Source of the DNA: Costus lasius
Lineage: Eukaryota; Streptophyta; Magnoliopsida; Zingiberales; Costaceae
Length of the DNA: 64,000 bases
Direction of reading: 5' to 3'
Assembly: GCA_027563935.2 (NCBI GenBank)
Contig: CM050451.1
Coordinates: 101,831,565 to 101,895,564 of the forward strand
Part shown: positions 44,736-55,943 of the stretch, piece after piece
Numbering within the stretch: position 1 is the stretch's first letter
How the letters are laid out: each line of letters begins with the position of its first letter
The notes under the pieces: model-generated
The model's input: only the letters and a program-made list of their open reading frames with translations
Told to the model about the DNA's origin: nothing
The model's database searches: none
Translations under genes and position numbers: made by a program

Positions 44736-47700
44736 ATGAGCTTCAATGTGCGATCCCTACTGGAAAGGGAGAAGTTTGCTGGGCCAAACTTCTCAGACTG
44801 GTTCGGACACCTTAAGATTGTTCTTAAGGCAGAGAGGAAACTGTATGTCCTCGAGACAGCTGTGCCGCCTCAACCCGCCGCGAACGCCGCAAGGGCGGTT
44901 CACGATGCCTTTGAAAAGCATGTCAATGATAGCATTGATGTTGCTTGCCTGATGCTAGCGTCTATGACGCCACCGCTGCAGCGTCAGCATGAGGATATGT
45001 CGGCTATAGAGATTATAGCGAACCTCAAGATGCTGTATGCTGCACAGGCGAGGACAGAACGCTATAATCTGACAAAGCTTTTCTTTCAGAGCAAACTGGC
45101 TAAAGGGAGCCCAGTGGGAGCTCACGTGCTCAAGATGATTGGGCACAAGGAGGCTCTAGAGAAACTGGGGCATACCATCAATCAGGAGCTTGCTGTAGAC
45201 ATTATTCTGCAGTCTCTCCCGCCCTCTTTCGATGCTTTCATTATTAACTTTAATATGAACAAAATCGATTGTACTCTGGCAGAGCTGCTGAATATGCTCT
45301 TGACTACTGAGGAGACTCTGAAAGGAAAGCCTTCAACCTCTGTCTTAATGGTTCCTTCTAGGAACAAGAAGAAGGGGAAGAAGGGCAAGGCCCCTGTCAA
45401 GAGCTACAGCAATGCTCTGAAACAAAAGGTGAAGCGGTCGAAGGACAATAGGTGTTTCCACTGTGGCCAGCTGGGTCACTGGAAAAAGGACTGTAAAGCG
45501 CTCCAAGGAGACAAGAGGGGAAGCATTGCTTCTGGTTCAGGTATTTATGTGACTGAGGTGATGTTATCTTCTTCTTCTATTTCATGGGTGTTGGACACTG
45601 CATGTGGAGTTCACATTTGTTCAAATGTACAGGAACTCAAGAGAAGAAGACAGGTGGGACAGCATGAGGTGGACCTACGAGTTGGAAACAGAGCACGGGT
45701 TGCTGCTGTTGCTGTAGGGGATTATTACATCTCGTTACCATCTGGCATTGTATTAGAATTAAACAATTGTTACTTTGTACCCAGTATTACCAAAAATATT
45801 ATCTCTATTCCTGCTCTTGTCAGGAAAGGGTTTTCCTTTGAATGCAAGATTTCAAAGTGTTATCTTACTCTTGATAATATTGTTTATGCTACTGGTTCAA
45901 TTAACAATGGGTTATTCATGTTGGACATGGAATATTCTATACAAATCATTGATAATAAGAAAGCCAAGTATGCTGATGACAGCACCTTGTTATGGCATAG
46001 TCGTTTAGGCCATATTAACAAGAAGCGCATTAAGCGGTTGCATGATCATGGACTGCTGGGATCATTCTCCTGTGAGGAGATTGATACATGCAAAGCTTGT
46101 TTAATGGGTAAAATGACGAAGTCACCTTTTCCTAACAAAGGTCAAAGGGCTTCAGGTTTACTTGACCTTATACACAGTGATGTGTGTGGGCCATTTAGTA
46201 AACATGCCAGAGGTGGCTATCAGTACTTCATTACCTTTACTGATGATTTCAGTAGGTATGGATATGTCTATCACATGAGACATAAAAGTGAATCTTTTGA
46301 CAAGTTCAAAGAGTTCAAAAATGAAGTACAAAATCAGCTAGGCCGAAATATCAAGGCACTTCATTCTGATCGAGGTGGAGAATACCTAAGTCGAGAGTTT
46401 ACTGACTATCTGAAGGAGTGTGGGATTATCTCACAGCTCACTCCACCAGGAACACCGCAATGGAATGGTGTGTCCGAGAGGAGAAATAGAACGTTACTTG
46501 ATATGGTTCGTTCTATGATGAGTCAGGCTACTCTTCCTTACTCCTTTTGGGGATTTGCAATGGAAACAGCTGCAAAGGTACTAAACCGAGTGCCATCCAA
46601 GGCAGTTTCAAAGACGCCATATGAGCTATGGTATGGGAAACAGCCAAGCTTGACATTTATCAGGATCTGGGGTTGCGAGGCTTATGTCAAAAAGCTCGCC
46701 TCTGGGAAACTGGAGAGCAGATCTGAGAAATGTATCTTTGTCGGTTACCCTAAGGAAACTAAGGGTTATTATTTCTACGATCCCAAAGAGAACAAAGTAT
46801 TTGTTGCTCGGACGGCAGTATTTCTTGAGAAGGAATTTCTTCTGCAAGAAGCCAGTGGGAGAGAAATAAAGCTGGATGAGAATCCAGAGGAAGGACAAAG
46901 TAGTCAAGCACAGTTGGATGAGCCTGAGCCGGTAGAACAGGTTATTGAACAACCTGAGGCTCAGATATCACGGGAACCGCGAAGATCGGGAAGGATCCGT
47001 CGACAGCCTGAGCGCTATGACGGAGTCTACGTCATTGATAATGATGAACCCCTTACTTATGCGGATGCGGTCAGTGGACCGGACTCAGCGAGATGGCTTG
47101 AAGCTATGCGAGCCGAGATGGACTCCATGTCAGATAACCAAGTCTGGGATTTGGTTGATCCGCCTCCGGGAGTAATCCCTATAGGCTGTAAGTGGATCTT
47201 CAAGAAGAAGATTGACATGGATGGTAACGTGGTTACCTATAAAGGCAGGCTAGTTGCGAAAGGTTTCAAACAAATCTACGGGATAGATTATGATGAAACT
47301 TTCTCACCTGTAGCCATGTTTAAGTCTATTCGGATTCTCTTCGCGATAGCTACATATTACGATTATGAGATCTGGCAGATGGATGTGAAGATGGCTTTCC
47401 TTAATGGAAATCTGGATGAGGATGTGTATATGACACAACCTGAAGGTTTCACTAATCCATCAGATCGTCATAAAATATGCAAGTTAAAGAAGTCCATTTA
47501 TGGACTTAAACAAGCATCGAGAAGCTGGAATATTCGTTTTGATGAATCAATCTCTGAGTTTGGTTTCATCAAGAACGAGGATGACCCGTGTGTATATAAG
47601 AGGTTTAGTGGGAGCGTGATTACTTTCCTAGTCCTCTACGTCGATGATATCTTAATCATTGGAAACGACATTCCTGAAATGCATGCTGTTAAAGCATGGC

Positions 47701-48620
47701 TAAGGAAATGTTTCCAGATGAAAGATCTAGGAGAAGCAGCCTATGTATTAGGTGTGAAGATCTACAGGGATAGATCTAAGAGGCTTCTCGGGCTGTGCCA
47801 GAGTACTTACATCGATAAAGTCCTGGAGAGATTTCATTTAGAGAATTCTAAACGTGGATATCTTCCAGTCAGACATGGTCTGAATCTTTCGAAGAGTCAG
47901 TGTCCGCAAACACAGACTGAGAAAGATGAAATGGACAATACGCCTTATGCTTCGGCTATTGGGTCCATTATGTATGCGATGTTGTGTACTCGCCCAGACG
48001 TCGCTTACGGGTTAAGCGTGACCAGTCGGTTCCAAAGTAATCCAGGTATGGCGCACTGGATTGCGGTCAAGAACATTTTAAAATATCTGCGGAGGACCAA
48101 AGATATGTTCTTGATATATGGTGGTCAGGAAGAACTCAGTATAGAAGGATATACTGACGCTTCGTTCCAGTCGGACCAGGATGATTTCCGATCGCAATCA
48201 GGCTATGTTTTTAGCTTGAATGGAGGAGCGGTGGTGTGGAAGAGTTTCAAACAGTCAACTGTTGCTGATTCCACAACAGAAGCCGAGTATGTTGCAGCCT
48301 CGGAAGCATCCAAGGAGGCAGTGTGGATTCGTAAGTTCGTGAGAGAACTTGGTGTTGTTCCTTCGAGTGTCAATCCTTTGGTTATCTTCTGTGATAACAC
48401 TGGAGCAATCGCACAAGCAAAGGAACCACGGTCGCACCAGAAGTCCAAGCACATACAGAGACGGTTTCACTTGATCCGGGAGATCATTGATCGGGGCGAG
48501 ATCAAAATCTGCAAGGTTCATACAGATGACAATCTGGCTGACCCGCTTACCAAGCTTCTGGCGCAGCAGAAGCATGAGAAGCACTGTAATAATATGGGTT
48601 TGAGATTTCTCAACCATTAG
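44736..48620 (+). CDS. A3 Ty1/copia Gag-Pol polyprotein, intact (1294 aa)
   Basis: Encodes the capsid protein and the enzymes that copy and insert the element. Gag starts MSFNVRSLLEREKFAGPNFSDW. One CCHC knuckle (CFHCGQLGHWKKDC) is at about 240-253. Protease has WVLDTACG with Asp near 287, a DTA rather than DSG active site, shared by all family copies. The integrase zinc region (WHSRLGHINK...CKAC) is near 419-455, with catalytic motifs HSDVCGP (about 479), HSDRGGEY (about 543) and GVSERRNR (about 578). A basic RRSGRIRRQPERYDG is near 749. RT has YVDDILII near 968. RNase H has YTDASFQSD, STTEAEYVA and VHTDDNLADPLTK near the C-terminus. Differences from A2 include DVKMAFLNG for DVKTA in RT and HSDRGG for RSDRGG in integrase; their effects are unknown. 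The start used is the first gag ATG; splicing could add ten residues. Confidence 0.96.
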   Translation: MSFNVRSLLEREKFAGPNFSDWFGHLKIVLKAERKLYVLETAVPPQPAANAARAVHDAFEKHVNDSIDVACLMLASMTPPLQRQHEDMSAIEIIANLKMLYAAQARTERYNLTKLFFQSKLAKGSPVGAHVLKMIGHKEALEKLGHTINQELAVDIILQSLPPSFDAFIINFNMNKIDCTLAELLNMLLTTEETLKGKPSTSVLMVPSRNKKKGKKGKAPVKSYSNALKQKVKRSKDNRCFHCGQLGHWKKDCKALQGDKRGSIASGSGIYVTEVMLSSSSISWVLDTACGVHICSNVQELKRRRQVGQHEVDLRVGNRARVAAVAVGDYYISLPSGIVLELNNCYFVPSITKNIISIPALVRKGFSFECKISKCYLTLDNIVYATGSINNGLFMLDMEYSIQIIDNKKAKYADDSTLLWHSRLGHINKKRIKRLHDHGLLGSFSCEEIDTCKACLMGKMTKSPFPNKGQRASGLLDLIHSDVCGPFSKHARGGYQYFITFTDDFSRYGYVYHMRHKSESFDKFKEFKNEVQNQLGRNIKALHSDRGGEYLSREFTDYLKECGIISQLTPPGTPQWNGVSERRNRTLLDMVRSMMSQATLPYSFWGFAMETAAKVLNRVPSKAVSKTPYELWYGKQPSLTFIRIWGCEAYVKKLASGKLESRSEKCIFVGYPKETKGYYFYDPKENKVFVARTAVFLEKEFLLQEASGREIKLDENPEEGQSSQAQLDEPEPVEQVIEQPEAQISREPRRSGRIRRQPERYDGVYVIDNDEPLTYADAVSGPDSARWLEAMRAEMDSMSDNQVWDLVDPPPGVIPIGCKWIFKKKIDMDGNVVTYKGRLVAKGFKQIYGIDYDETFSPVAMFKSIRILFAIATYYDYEIWQMDVKMAFLNGNLDEDVYMTQPEGFTNPSDRHKICKLKKSIYGLKQASRSWNIRFDESISEFGFIKNEDDPCVYKRFSGSVITFLVLYVDDILIIGNDIPEMHAVKAWLRKCFQMKDLGEAAYVLGVKIYRDRSKRLLGLCQSTYIDKVLERFHLENSKRGYLPVRHGLNLSKSQCPQTQTEKDEMDNTPYASAIGSIMYAMLCTRPDVAYGLSVTSRFQSNPGMAHWIAVKNILKYLRRTKDMFLIYGGQEELSIEGYTDASFQSDQDDFRSQSGYVFSLNGGAVVWKSFKQSTVADSTTEAEYVAASEASKEAVWIRKFVRELGVVPSSVNPLVIFCDNTGAIAQAKEPRSHQKSKHIQRRFHLIREIIDRGEIKICKVHTDDNLADPLTKLLAQQKHEKHCNNMGLRFLNH

Positions 48621-48640
48621 ATTAAGTGCAAGTGGGATAT

Positions 48641-50332
48641 TGTTGGGGTATGCCCTTAAGGCTAATGTTTGAGGCCTTAGGATTGTAACAGTATCATGTA
48701 TAAACTCTTATGTTTATAAAGGCAATGGTTGTTATTCAGTTTGTTACCTTGTCTGCTGTAATAAGTGTACTTCTGAATAATGTCTCAAAGCTGTTCAGCT
48801 AGGCTGACATGCATATGTCCTTAGTCGAGATATCTTGGTGAACATGAGACAGCCTTGATATGATTGAGACTAATATGTGTTCTAATCTTATAGGATGCTT
48901 CGAGCATGGAAGAAGATGTAGACTCATGGGTACATTGGATGTACTGGACAGACCCTACTAGGATATTCAGTTGCTTGTCACAATGTGAATATTCCTTGTT
49001 TGCTGCAAGTGGCACATGTCCTCTGACTTGAGATCACTTGTGTTTCTAAATGATGATTGGCATTATTTTGAGGTAGTTCAATATCATTTGAAACATAATG
49101 GTTATAGACTATCTTGGATATTGTTCATGAGTCAGGTTAGGGCACTAGTGATAGATATAGGATTGCCGTCTCCTTGTTTAAGGAGTGTGATGTTCTAAAG
49201 GGGCCCCCCTATATGAGATGTTTGAGGAAGTGTATGGCCATACCCAGATGACTATGATCATCTGGTCTAATCATGCTCATCATATTGGAGTCACAGGCTT
49301 AACACGCTTGTCCAATAAGAACATCCAGTGGCAAAGGAAACATGTATGCCTTGTGAAGAAGATTCACACTTGTGCTGTGGTTTGGGTGTAGTCTTGGAAG
49401 ACTCTTTCCTTTATATCGGGAGACAGTGATGTGTTGCTAGATACCCCTCACTGATCGTGATAACGTAAGTTACCGACATTTAAAGGAAACCCTTAGGGTC
49501 GCACAATTTGATGATATGGCTTGCTTAAGTCAGATCGTGTGGACTGAATTGTTTGGATTCAGTTTAAAGGAGTTTAGACTCTGATTGTAAGTGAGATCTG
49601 GTCTGATCATGTTTGATTGATTAGGGCTTGAGATCGGTAAGCTTCGATCGAGAGAAGTGATGCTAGATCAGTGAGATTAGAAGCATCAAGAGATCAACGG
49701 TTAGATCTTGAACCATTTGGTTCAGAGAGAGATCTAGACCATGGCTTGGGTTGTTTTGGTTTGGTCTTTGAACCAAAAGCATTGGACCGAATTCCATTGA
49801 ACCGGTTCACACATGTGTGAACGGTTGGTTCAAGGTGGAAGCGTTTTAGGGCGGTTTGCTTTGAGTGGGCGAAAGCTTCATGACTTTCCATATTGGGAAA
49901 TCATGTAACGCATCATCTAAGAAAACGCCTCAACGCATGTTGTCTTCTTGCTTGGTCGTCTATCCATTCGAGAGGAGGTTGGTCTTGACGACAAGAAGAA
50001 GAGCTTCATCGCCCTAGCCGAAAGTGTTTTTCCATCTCCTTCATATGACAAGAGCCTTGAAGCCTTGCTAGCACAAGGACGACAAGGAGTGAGCCAACTT
50101 CATCTTGTGTGTGGCACACTTTGGAGGAGAACCCTATCGTTCTCTAGCTTCCAAGCCGCATCCAATCTTATGGCGTTGGTATGATCTTACTCTTGAATTC
50201 CTTATCATGTTGTTGAAGTTGATCATATTGCATGCGATGATCATTATGAAACCCTAATTCCGCTGCTAAAACAAAGACAAGGTCACTTGCGCCACCTTAG
50301 GGTTTCGCTCCCCCTTGAAGGGGACTCCTACA
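48641..50332 (+). repeat. 3' LTR of A3 (1692 bp)
   Basis: Preceded by AAGTGGGATAT (other copies have AAGTGGGAGAT). Ends GGGGACTCCTACA, directly followed by GCAGC and A2's gag. Because it abuts A2 coding sequence, its end reads in frame into A2 gag (TPTAATNTM). Confidence 0.95.
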
Positions 50333-50347
50333 GCAGCAACGAACACC

Positions 50348-53300
50348 ATGAGCTTCAATGTGCGATCCCTACTGGAAAGGGAGAAGTTTGCTGGGCCAAA
50401 CTTCTCGGACTGGTACGGACACCTTAAAATTGTTCTTAAGGCAGAGAGGAAACTGTATGTCCTCGAGACGGCTGTACCGCCTCAACCCGCTCCGAACGCC
50501 GCAAGGGCGGTTCGTGAAGCCTATGAAAAGCATGTCAATGATAGCATTGATGTCGCTTGCCTGATGCTAGCGTCTATGACGCCACCGCTGCAGCGTCAGC
50601 ATGAGGATATGTCTGCTATAGAAATTATAGCAAACCTCAAGATGCTGTATGCTGCACAGGCGAAGACTGAGCGCTATAATTTGACTAAGCTTTTCTTTCA
50701 GAGCAAACTGACTGAAGGTAGTCCAGTGGGAGCTCACGTGCTCAAGATGATTGGGCACAAAGAGGCTCTAGAGAAACTGGGGCACACCATCAATCAGGAG
50801 CTTGCTGTAGACATTATTCTGCAGTCTCTCCCGGCCTCTTTCGATGCGTTCATTATTAACTTTAATATAAGCAAGATCGACTGTACCCCGGCAGAGTTGT
50901 TGAATATGCTCTTGACTACAGAGGAAACTCTAAAGGGAAAGCCTTCAACCTCTATCTTAATGGTTCCTTCAAGGAACAAGAAGAAGGGGAAGAAGGGCAA
51001 AGCCCCTGTCAAGAACTACAGCAAGGCTCTGAAACAAAAGGTGAAGCGGTCGAAGGACAACAGGTGTTTCCACTGTGGCCAGCTGGGTCACTGGAAAAAG
51101 GACTGTAAAGCGCTCCAAGGAGATAAGAAGGGAAGCATTGCTTCTGGCTCAGGTATATTTGTGACTGAAGTCATGATATCTTCTTCTTCTATTTCATGGG
51201 TGTTGGACACTGCATGTGGAGTTCACATTTGTTCAAATGTACAGGAACTCAAGAGAAGAAGACAGGTGGGACAGCATGAGGTGGACCTACGCGTTGGAAA
51301 CGGGGCACGGGTTGCTGCTGTTGCTGTAGGGGAATATTACATCTCATTACCATCTGGACTTGTATTAGAATTAAACAATTGTTATTTTGTTCCAAGCATT
51401 ACCAAGAATATTATCTCTATTCCTGCTCTTGTCAGGAAAGGATTTTCCTTTGAATGCAATATTTCAAAGTGTGTTATTTCTTTAGATAATATTGTTTATG
51501 CTACTGGTTCAATTAACAATGGGTTATTCATGTTGGACATGGAATGTTCTGTACAAAACATTGATGTTAAGAAAGCCAAGTATGCTGATAACAGCACCTT
51601 GCTATGGCATAGTCGTTTAGGCCATATTAACAAGAAGCGCATTAAGCGGTTGCATGATCATGGACTGCTGGGATCATTCTCCTATAAGGAGATTGATACA
51701 TGCAAAGCTTGTTTAATGGGTGAAATGACGAAGTCTCCTTTTCCTAACAAAGGTCAAAGGGCTTCAGGTTTACTTGACCTTATACACAGTGATGTGTGTG
51801 GGCCATTTAGTAAACATGCTAGGGGTGGCTATTCGTACTTCATTACCTTTACTGATGATTTCAGTAGGTATGGATATGTCTATCTAATGAGACATAAGAG
51901 TGAATCTTTTGACAAGTTCAAAGAGTTCAAAAATGAAGTACAAAATCAGCTAGGCCGAAATATCAAGGCACTTCGTTCAGATCGAGGTGGAGAATACCTA
52001 AGTCGAGAGTTTACTGACTATCTGAAGGAGTGTGGGATTATCTCAAAGCTCACTCCACTAGGAACACCACAATGGAATGGTGTGTCCGAGAGGAGGAACA
52101 GAACCTTACTTGATATGGTTCGTTCTATGATGAGTCAGGCTACTCTACCTTACTCCTTTTGGGGATTTGCACTGGAAACAGCTGCAAAGGTACTAAACCG
52201 AGTGCCATCCAAGGCAGTTTCTAAGACGCCATATGAGTTATGGTATGGGAAACAGCCTAGCTTGACATTTATTAAGATCTGGGGTTGCGAGGCTTATGTC
52301 AAAAAGCTTGCCTCTGGGAAACTAGAGAGCAGATCTGAGAATTGCATCTTTGTCGGTTACCCTAAGGAAACTAAGGGTTATTATTTCTACGATCCCAAGG
52401 AGAACAAAGTATTTGTTGCTCGGACGGCAATTTTTCTTGAGAAGGAATTTCTTCTGCAAGAAGCCAGTGGGAGAGAAATAAAGCTGGATGAGAATCCAGA
52501 GGAAGGACAAAGTAGTCAAGCACAGTTGGATGAGCCTGAGCCAGTTGATCAGGTTATTGAACAACCTGAGGCTCAGATATCACGGGAACCGCGAAGATCG
52601 GGAAGGATCCGTCGACAGCCTGAGCGCTATGACGGAGTCTACATCATTGATAATGATGAACCCCTTACTTATGCGGATGCGGTCAGTGGACCGGAGTCAG
52701 CTAGATGGCTTGAAGCTATGCGAGCCGAAATGGACTCCATGTCAGATAACCAAGTCTGGGATTTGGTTGATCCGCCTCCGGGAGTAATCCCTATAGGCTG
52801 TAAATGGATCTTCAAGAAGAAGATTGACATGGATGGTAACGTAGTTACCTATAAAGGCAGGCTAGTTGCGAAAGGTTTCAAACAAATCTACGGGATAGAT
52901 TATGATGAAACTTTCTCACCTGTAGCCATGTTCAAGTCTATTCGGATCATTCTCGCGATAGCAGCATATTACGATTATGAGATCTGGCAGATGGATGTGA
53001 AGACGGCTTTACTTAATGGAAAACTGGATGAGGATGTGTATATGACACAACATGAAGGTTTCACTAATCCATCAGATCGTCATAAAATATGCAAGTTAAG
53101 GAAGTCCATTTATGGACTTAAACAAGCATCAAGAAGCTGGAATATTCGTTTTGATGAATCAATCTCTGAGTTTGGGTTTATCAAGAACGAAGATGACCCG
53201 AGCGTATATAAGAGGTTTAGTGCGAGCGTGATTACTTTCCTAGTCCTCTACGTCGATGATATCTTAATCATTGGAAACGATGTTCCTGAACTGCATGCTG

Positions 53301-54232
53301 TTAAAGCATGGTTAAGAAAATGTTTCCAGATGAAAGATCTAGGAGAAGCAGCCTATGTACTAGGTGTGAAGATCTACAGGGATAGATCTACGAGGCTTCT
53401 CGGGCTGTGCCAGAGTACTTACATCGATAAAGTCCTGGAAAGATATCATTTAGAGAATTCTAAAAGAGGTTATCTTCCAGTCAGACATGGTCTGAATCTT
53501 TCAAAGAGTCAGTGTCCACAAACACAGACTGAGAAAGATGAAATGGACAATACGCCTTATGCTTCGGCTATTGGATCCATTATGTATGCGATGTTGTGTA
53601 CTCGCCCAGACGTCGCTTACGGGTTAAGCGTGACCAGTCGATTCCAAAGTAATCCAGGTCAGGCACACTGGATTGCAGTCAAGAACATTTTAAAATATCT
53701 GCGGAGGACCAAAGATATGTTCTTGATATATGGAGGTCAGGAAGAACTCAGTATTGAAGGATATACTGACGCTTCGTTCCAATCTGACCAGGATGATTTC
53801 CGATCGCAATCAGGCTATGTCTTTAGCTTGAATGGAGGAGCAGTGGTGTGGAAAAGTTTCAAACAGTCTATTGTTGCTGATTCCACAACAGAAGCCGAGT
53901 ATGTTGCAGCCTCGGAAGCATCCAAGGAGGCAGTGTGGATTCGTAAGTTCATCCAAGAACTTGGTGTCATTCCTTCGAGTGCAGATCCTTTGGTTATCTT
54001 CTGTGATAACACTGGAGCAATCGCACAAGCAAAGGAACCACGGTCGCACCAGAAGTTCAAGCACATACAGAAACGGTTTCACTTGATCAGGGAGATCATA
54101 GATCGTGGTGAGATCAAAATATGCAAGGTTCATACAGATGACAATCTGGCTGACCCGCTTACCAAGCCTCTGGCACAGCAGAAGCATGAGAAGCACTGTA
54201 ATAATATGGGTTTGAGATTTCTCAACCATTAG
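50348..54232 (+). CDS. A2 Ty1/copia Gag-Pol polyprotein, intact (1294 aa)
   Basis: Same length and domain order as the A3 polyprotein: Gag, CCHC knuckle, DTACG protease, HHCC and D-D-E integrase (RSDRGGEY kept), RT with YVDDILII, and RNase H ending NNMGLRFLNH. Changes relative to A1/A3 include DVKTALLNG (F to L beside an RT catalytic Asp), DDPSVYK (C to S), MTQHEGF (P to H) and SKLTPLGTP in integrase; these may reduce activity. The ATG at 50348 is the family start. The open frame extends to 50315 only because A3's LTR end happens to be open. A3 separates this gene from its own leader, PBS and promoter. Confidence 0.95.
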   Translation: MSFNVRSLLEREKFAGPNFSDWYGHLKIVLKAERKLYVLETAVPPQPAPNAARAVREAYEKHVNDSIDVACLMLASMTPPLQRQHEDMSAIEIIANLKMLYAAQAKTERYNLTKLFFQSKLTEGSPVGAHVLKMIGHKEALEKLGHTINQELAVDIILQSLPASFDAFIINFNISKIDCTPAELLNMLLTTEETLKGKPSTSILMVPSRNKKKGKKGKAPVKNYSKALKQKVKRSKDNRCFHCGQLGHWKKDCKALQGDKKGSIASGSGIFVTEVMISSSSISWVLDTACGVHICSNVQELKRRRQVGQHEVDLRVGNGARVAAVAVGEYYISLPSGLVLELNNCYFVPSITKNIISIPALVRKGFSFECNISKCVISLDNIVYATGSINNGLFMLDMECSVQNIDVKKAKYADNSTLLWHSRLGHINKKRIKRLHDHGLLGSFSYKEIDTCKACLMGEMTKSPFPNKGQRASGLLDLIHSDVCGPFSKHARGGYSYFITFTDDFSRYGYVYLMRHKSESFDKFKEFKNEVQNQLGRNIKALRSDRGGEYLSREFTDYLKECGIISKLTPLGTPQWNGVSERRNRTLLDMVRSMMSQATLPYSFWGFALETAAKVLNRVPSKAVSKTPYELWYGKQPSLTFIKIWGCEAYVKKLASGKLESRSENCIFVGYPKETKGYYFYDPKENKVFVARTAIFLEKEFLLQEASGREIKLDENPEEGQSSQAQLDEPEPVDQVIEQPEAQISREPRRSGRIRRQPERYDGVYIIDNDEPLTYADAVSGPESARWLEAMRAEMDSMSDNQVWDLVDPPPGVIPIGCKWIFKKKIDMDGNVVTYKGRLVAKGFKQIYGIDYDETFSPVAMFKSIRIILAIAAYYDYEIWQMDVKTALLNGKLDEDVYMTQHEGFTNPSDRHKICKLRKSIYGLKQASRSWNIRFDESISEFGFIKNEDDPSVYKRFSASVITFLVLYVDDILIIGNDVPELHAVKAWLRKCFQMKDLGEAAYVLGVKIYRDRSTRLLGLCQSTYIDKVLERYHLENSKRGYLPVRHGLNLSKSQCPQTQTEKDEMDNTPYASAIGSIMYAMLCTRPDVAYGLSVTSRFQSNPGQAHWIAVKNILKYLRRTKDMFLIYGGQEELSIEGYTDASFQSDQDDFRSQSGYVFSLNGGAVVWKSFKQSIVADSTTEAEYVAASEASKEAVWIRKFIQELGVIPSSADPLVIFCDNTGAIAQAKEPRSHQKFKHIQKRFHLIREIIDRGEIKICKVHTDDNLADPLTKPLAQQKHEKHCNNMGLRFLNH

Positions 54233-54252
54233 ATTAAGTGCAAGTGGGAGAT

Positions 54253-55943
54253 TGTTGGGGTATGCCCTTAAGGCTAATGTTTGAGGCCTTGGGATTGTAA
54301 CAGTATCATGTATAAACTCTTATGTTTATAAAGGCAATGGTTGTTATTCAGGTTGTTACATTATCTGCTGCAATATGTGTACTTCTGAATAATGTCTCAA
54401 TGCTGTTCTGCTGGGCTGATATGCTGTATGTCCTTAGTCGATATATCTTGGTGAACATGAGACAGCCTTGATATGGTTGAGACTAATATGTGTTCTAATC
54501 TTATAGGATGCTTCGAGCATGGAATAAGATGTAGACTCATGGGTACATTGGATGTACTGGACAGACCCTACTAGGATATTCCATTGTTTGTCACAATGTG
54601 AATAATCCTAATATGCAAGCAAGTGGCATACTTCCTCTGACTTGAGATCACTTGTGTATCTAAATGATGATTGTCATTGTTTTGAGGTAGTTCAATATCA
54701 TTTGAAACATAATGGTAATAGACTATCTCGGATAATGATCATGAGTCTGGTTAGGGCACTAGTGATAGATATAGGATTGCCGTCTCCTTGTTTAAGGAGT
54801 GTGATGTTCTAAGGGCCCCCCCTGCATGAGATGATTGAGAAAGTGTATGGCCATACCCAGATGACTATGTTCATCTGATCTAGTCATGCTCATCATATTG
54901 GAATAACAAGCTTGACACACTTGTCCAATATGAACATCCAGGGGCAAAGGAAACATGTATGCTTAGTGAAGTGGATTCACACTTGAGCTGTGGTTTGGGT
55001 GTAGTCTTGGAAGACTCTTTCCTTTATATCGGGAGACAGTGATGTGTTGCTAGATACCCCTCACTGATTTTGATAACGTTAGTTATCGTTACCGACATTT
55101 AAAGGAAACCCTTAGGGTCGCACAATTTGGTGATATGGCTTACTTGAGTCAGATCGTGTGGACTGGATTGTTTTGATTCAGTTTAAAGGAGTTTAAACTC
55201 TGATTGTAAGTGAGATCCGGTCTGATCATGTTTGATTGATTAGGGCTTGAGATCGGTAAGCTTCGATCGAGAGTATTGATGCTAGATCGGTGAGATCAAG
55301 AGCATCAAGAGATGTACGGTTAGATCTTGAACCTTCATGGTTCATATGAGATTTAGACCATGGCTTGGCTTGGTTCAATTTGGTCTTTGGACCAAATGCA
55401 ATTGGACCGAATTCAATTGAACCGGTTCACATATGTAAACGCTTGGTTCAATTGAGTTGGCGTTGTGGATTAGTTCACAAGACATGAACGCATGTCTTGA
55501 TGACTTTCCATTATGGGAAGTCTTGTAACGCCTAACGCCTAAAACGCCAATTGCCTCAACGCCTCTTGTTTTTCGAGCTCTCTCTCGTGTGGTGTATCGT
55601 CAAGACGAAGAGGGAGAGCTCTCGGCCAGCAAGGAGGATCATCTCATCTCCTCAACACAAAAGGGCACCTTGGCATTTTTGCTAGCACAAGAATTGCGCA
55701 AGGAGGAAGTCTTCATCACCTTTGTGTGTGTCTTCTTTGGAGGAGAGCCTTTTTCGCCCTCTTGCTTCCAAGGCACCGTCCAAGTCATGGCCATGGTGAG
55801 ATCTTCTCTTGATCTATGAAAAGCAACCAAGTTGATTATATAGTCATACTACATGCGATCCTATAGAGACCCTAATTCCGCCCATGCAAGTATTTTAATT
55901 TGCGCATGCTTAGGGTTTCACCCCCTTACTTTAGGGACCTTCA
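54253..55943 (+). repeat. 3' LTR of A2 (1691 bp)
   Basis: Near-identical to 37594-39283, preceded by AAGTGGGAGAT and followed by GATTA. It carries the same ATGGCCATG|GTGAGATC block (55787-55803). Confidence 0.95.

Larger units (their letters stand above)
41252..50332 (+). mobile_element. Complete copia element A3, 9081 bp
   Basis: Both LTRs are 1692 bp and nearly identical; target duplication GCAGC at 41247-41251 and 50333-50337. PBS, leader, a 1294-codon open gag-pol and a purine tract are all present. The target lies 11 bases past A2's proposed 3' splice site. It is one of the youngest insertions here and by structure could be autonomous. Confidence 0.97.
37594..55943 (+). mobile_element. 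Copia element A2, containing A3
   Basis: LTRs of 1690 and 1691 bp differ at few positions; target duplication GATTA at 37589-37593 and 55944-55948. PBS, leader, an intact 1294-codon gag-pol (50348-54232), a purine tract and the 3' LTR are all present. The only large defect is A3, inserted between the leader and the gag ATG. Without A3 it would be about 9.3 kb and structurally complete. Confidence 0.95.

Noticed and set aside
50315..50347. Upstream start for the A2 polyprotein
   Set aside because: These codons are the end of A3's LTR plus the target duplication, open by chance; the family start is ATG 50348.
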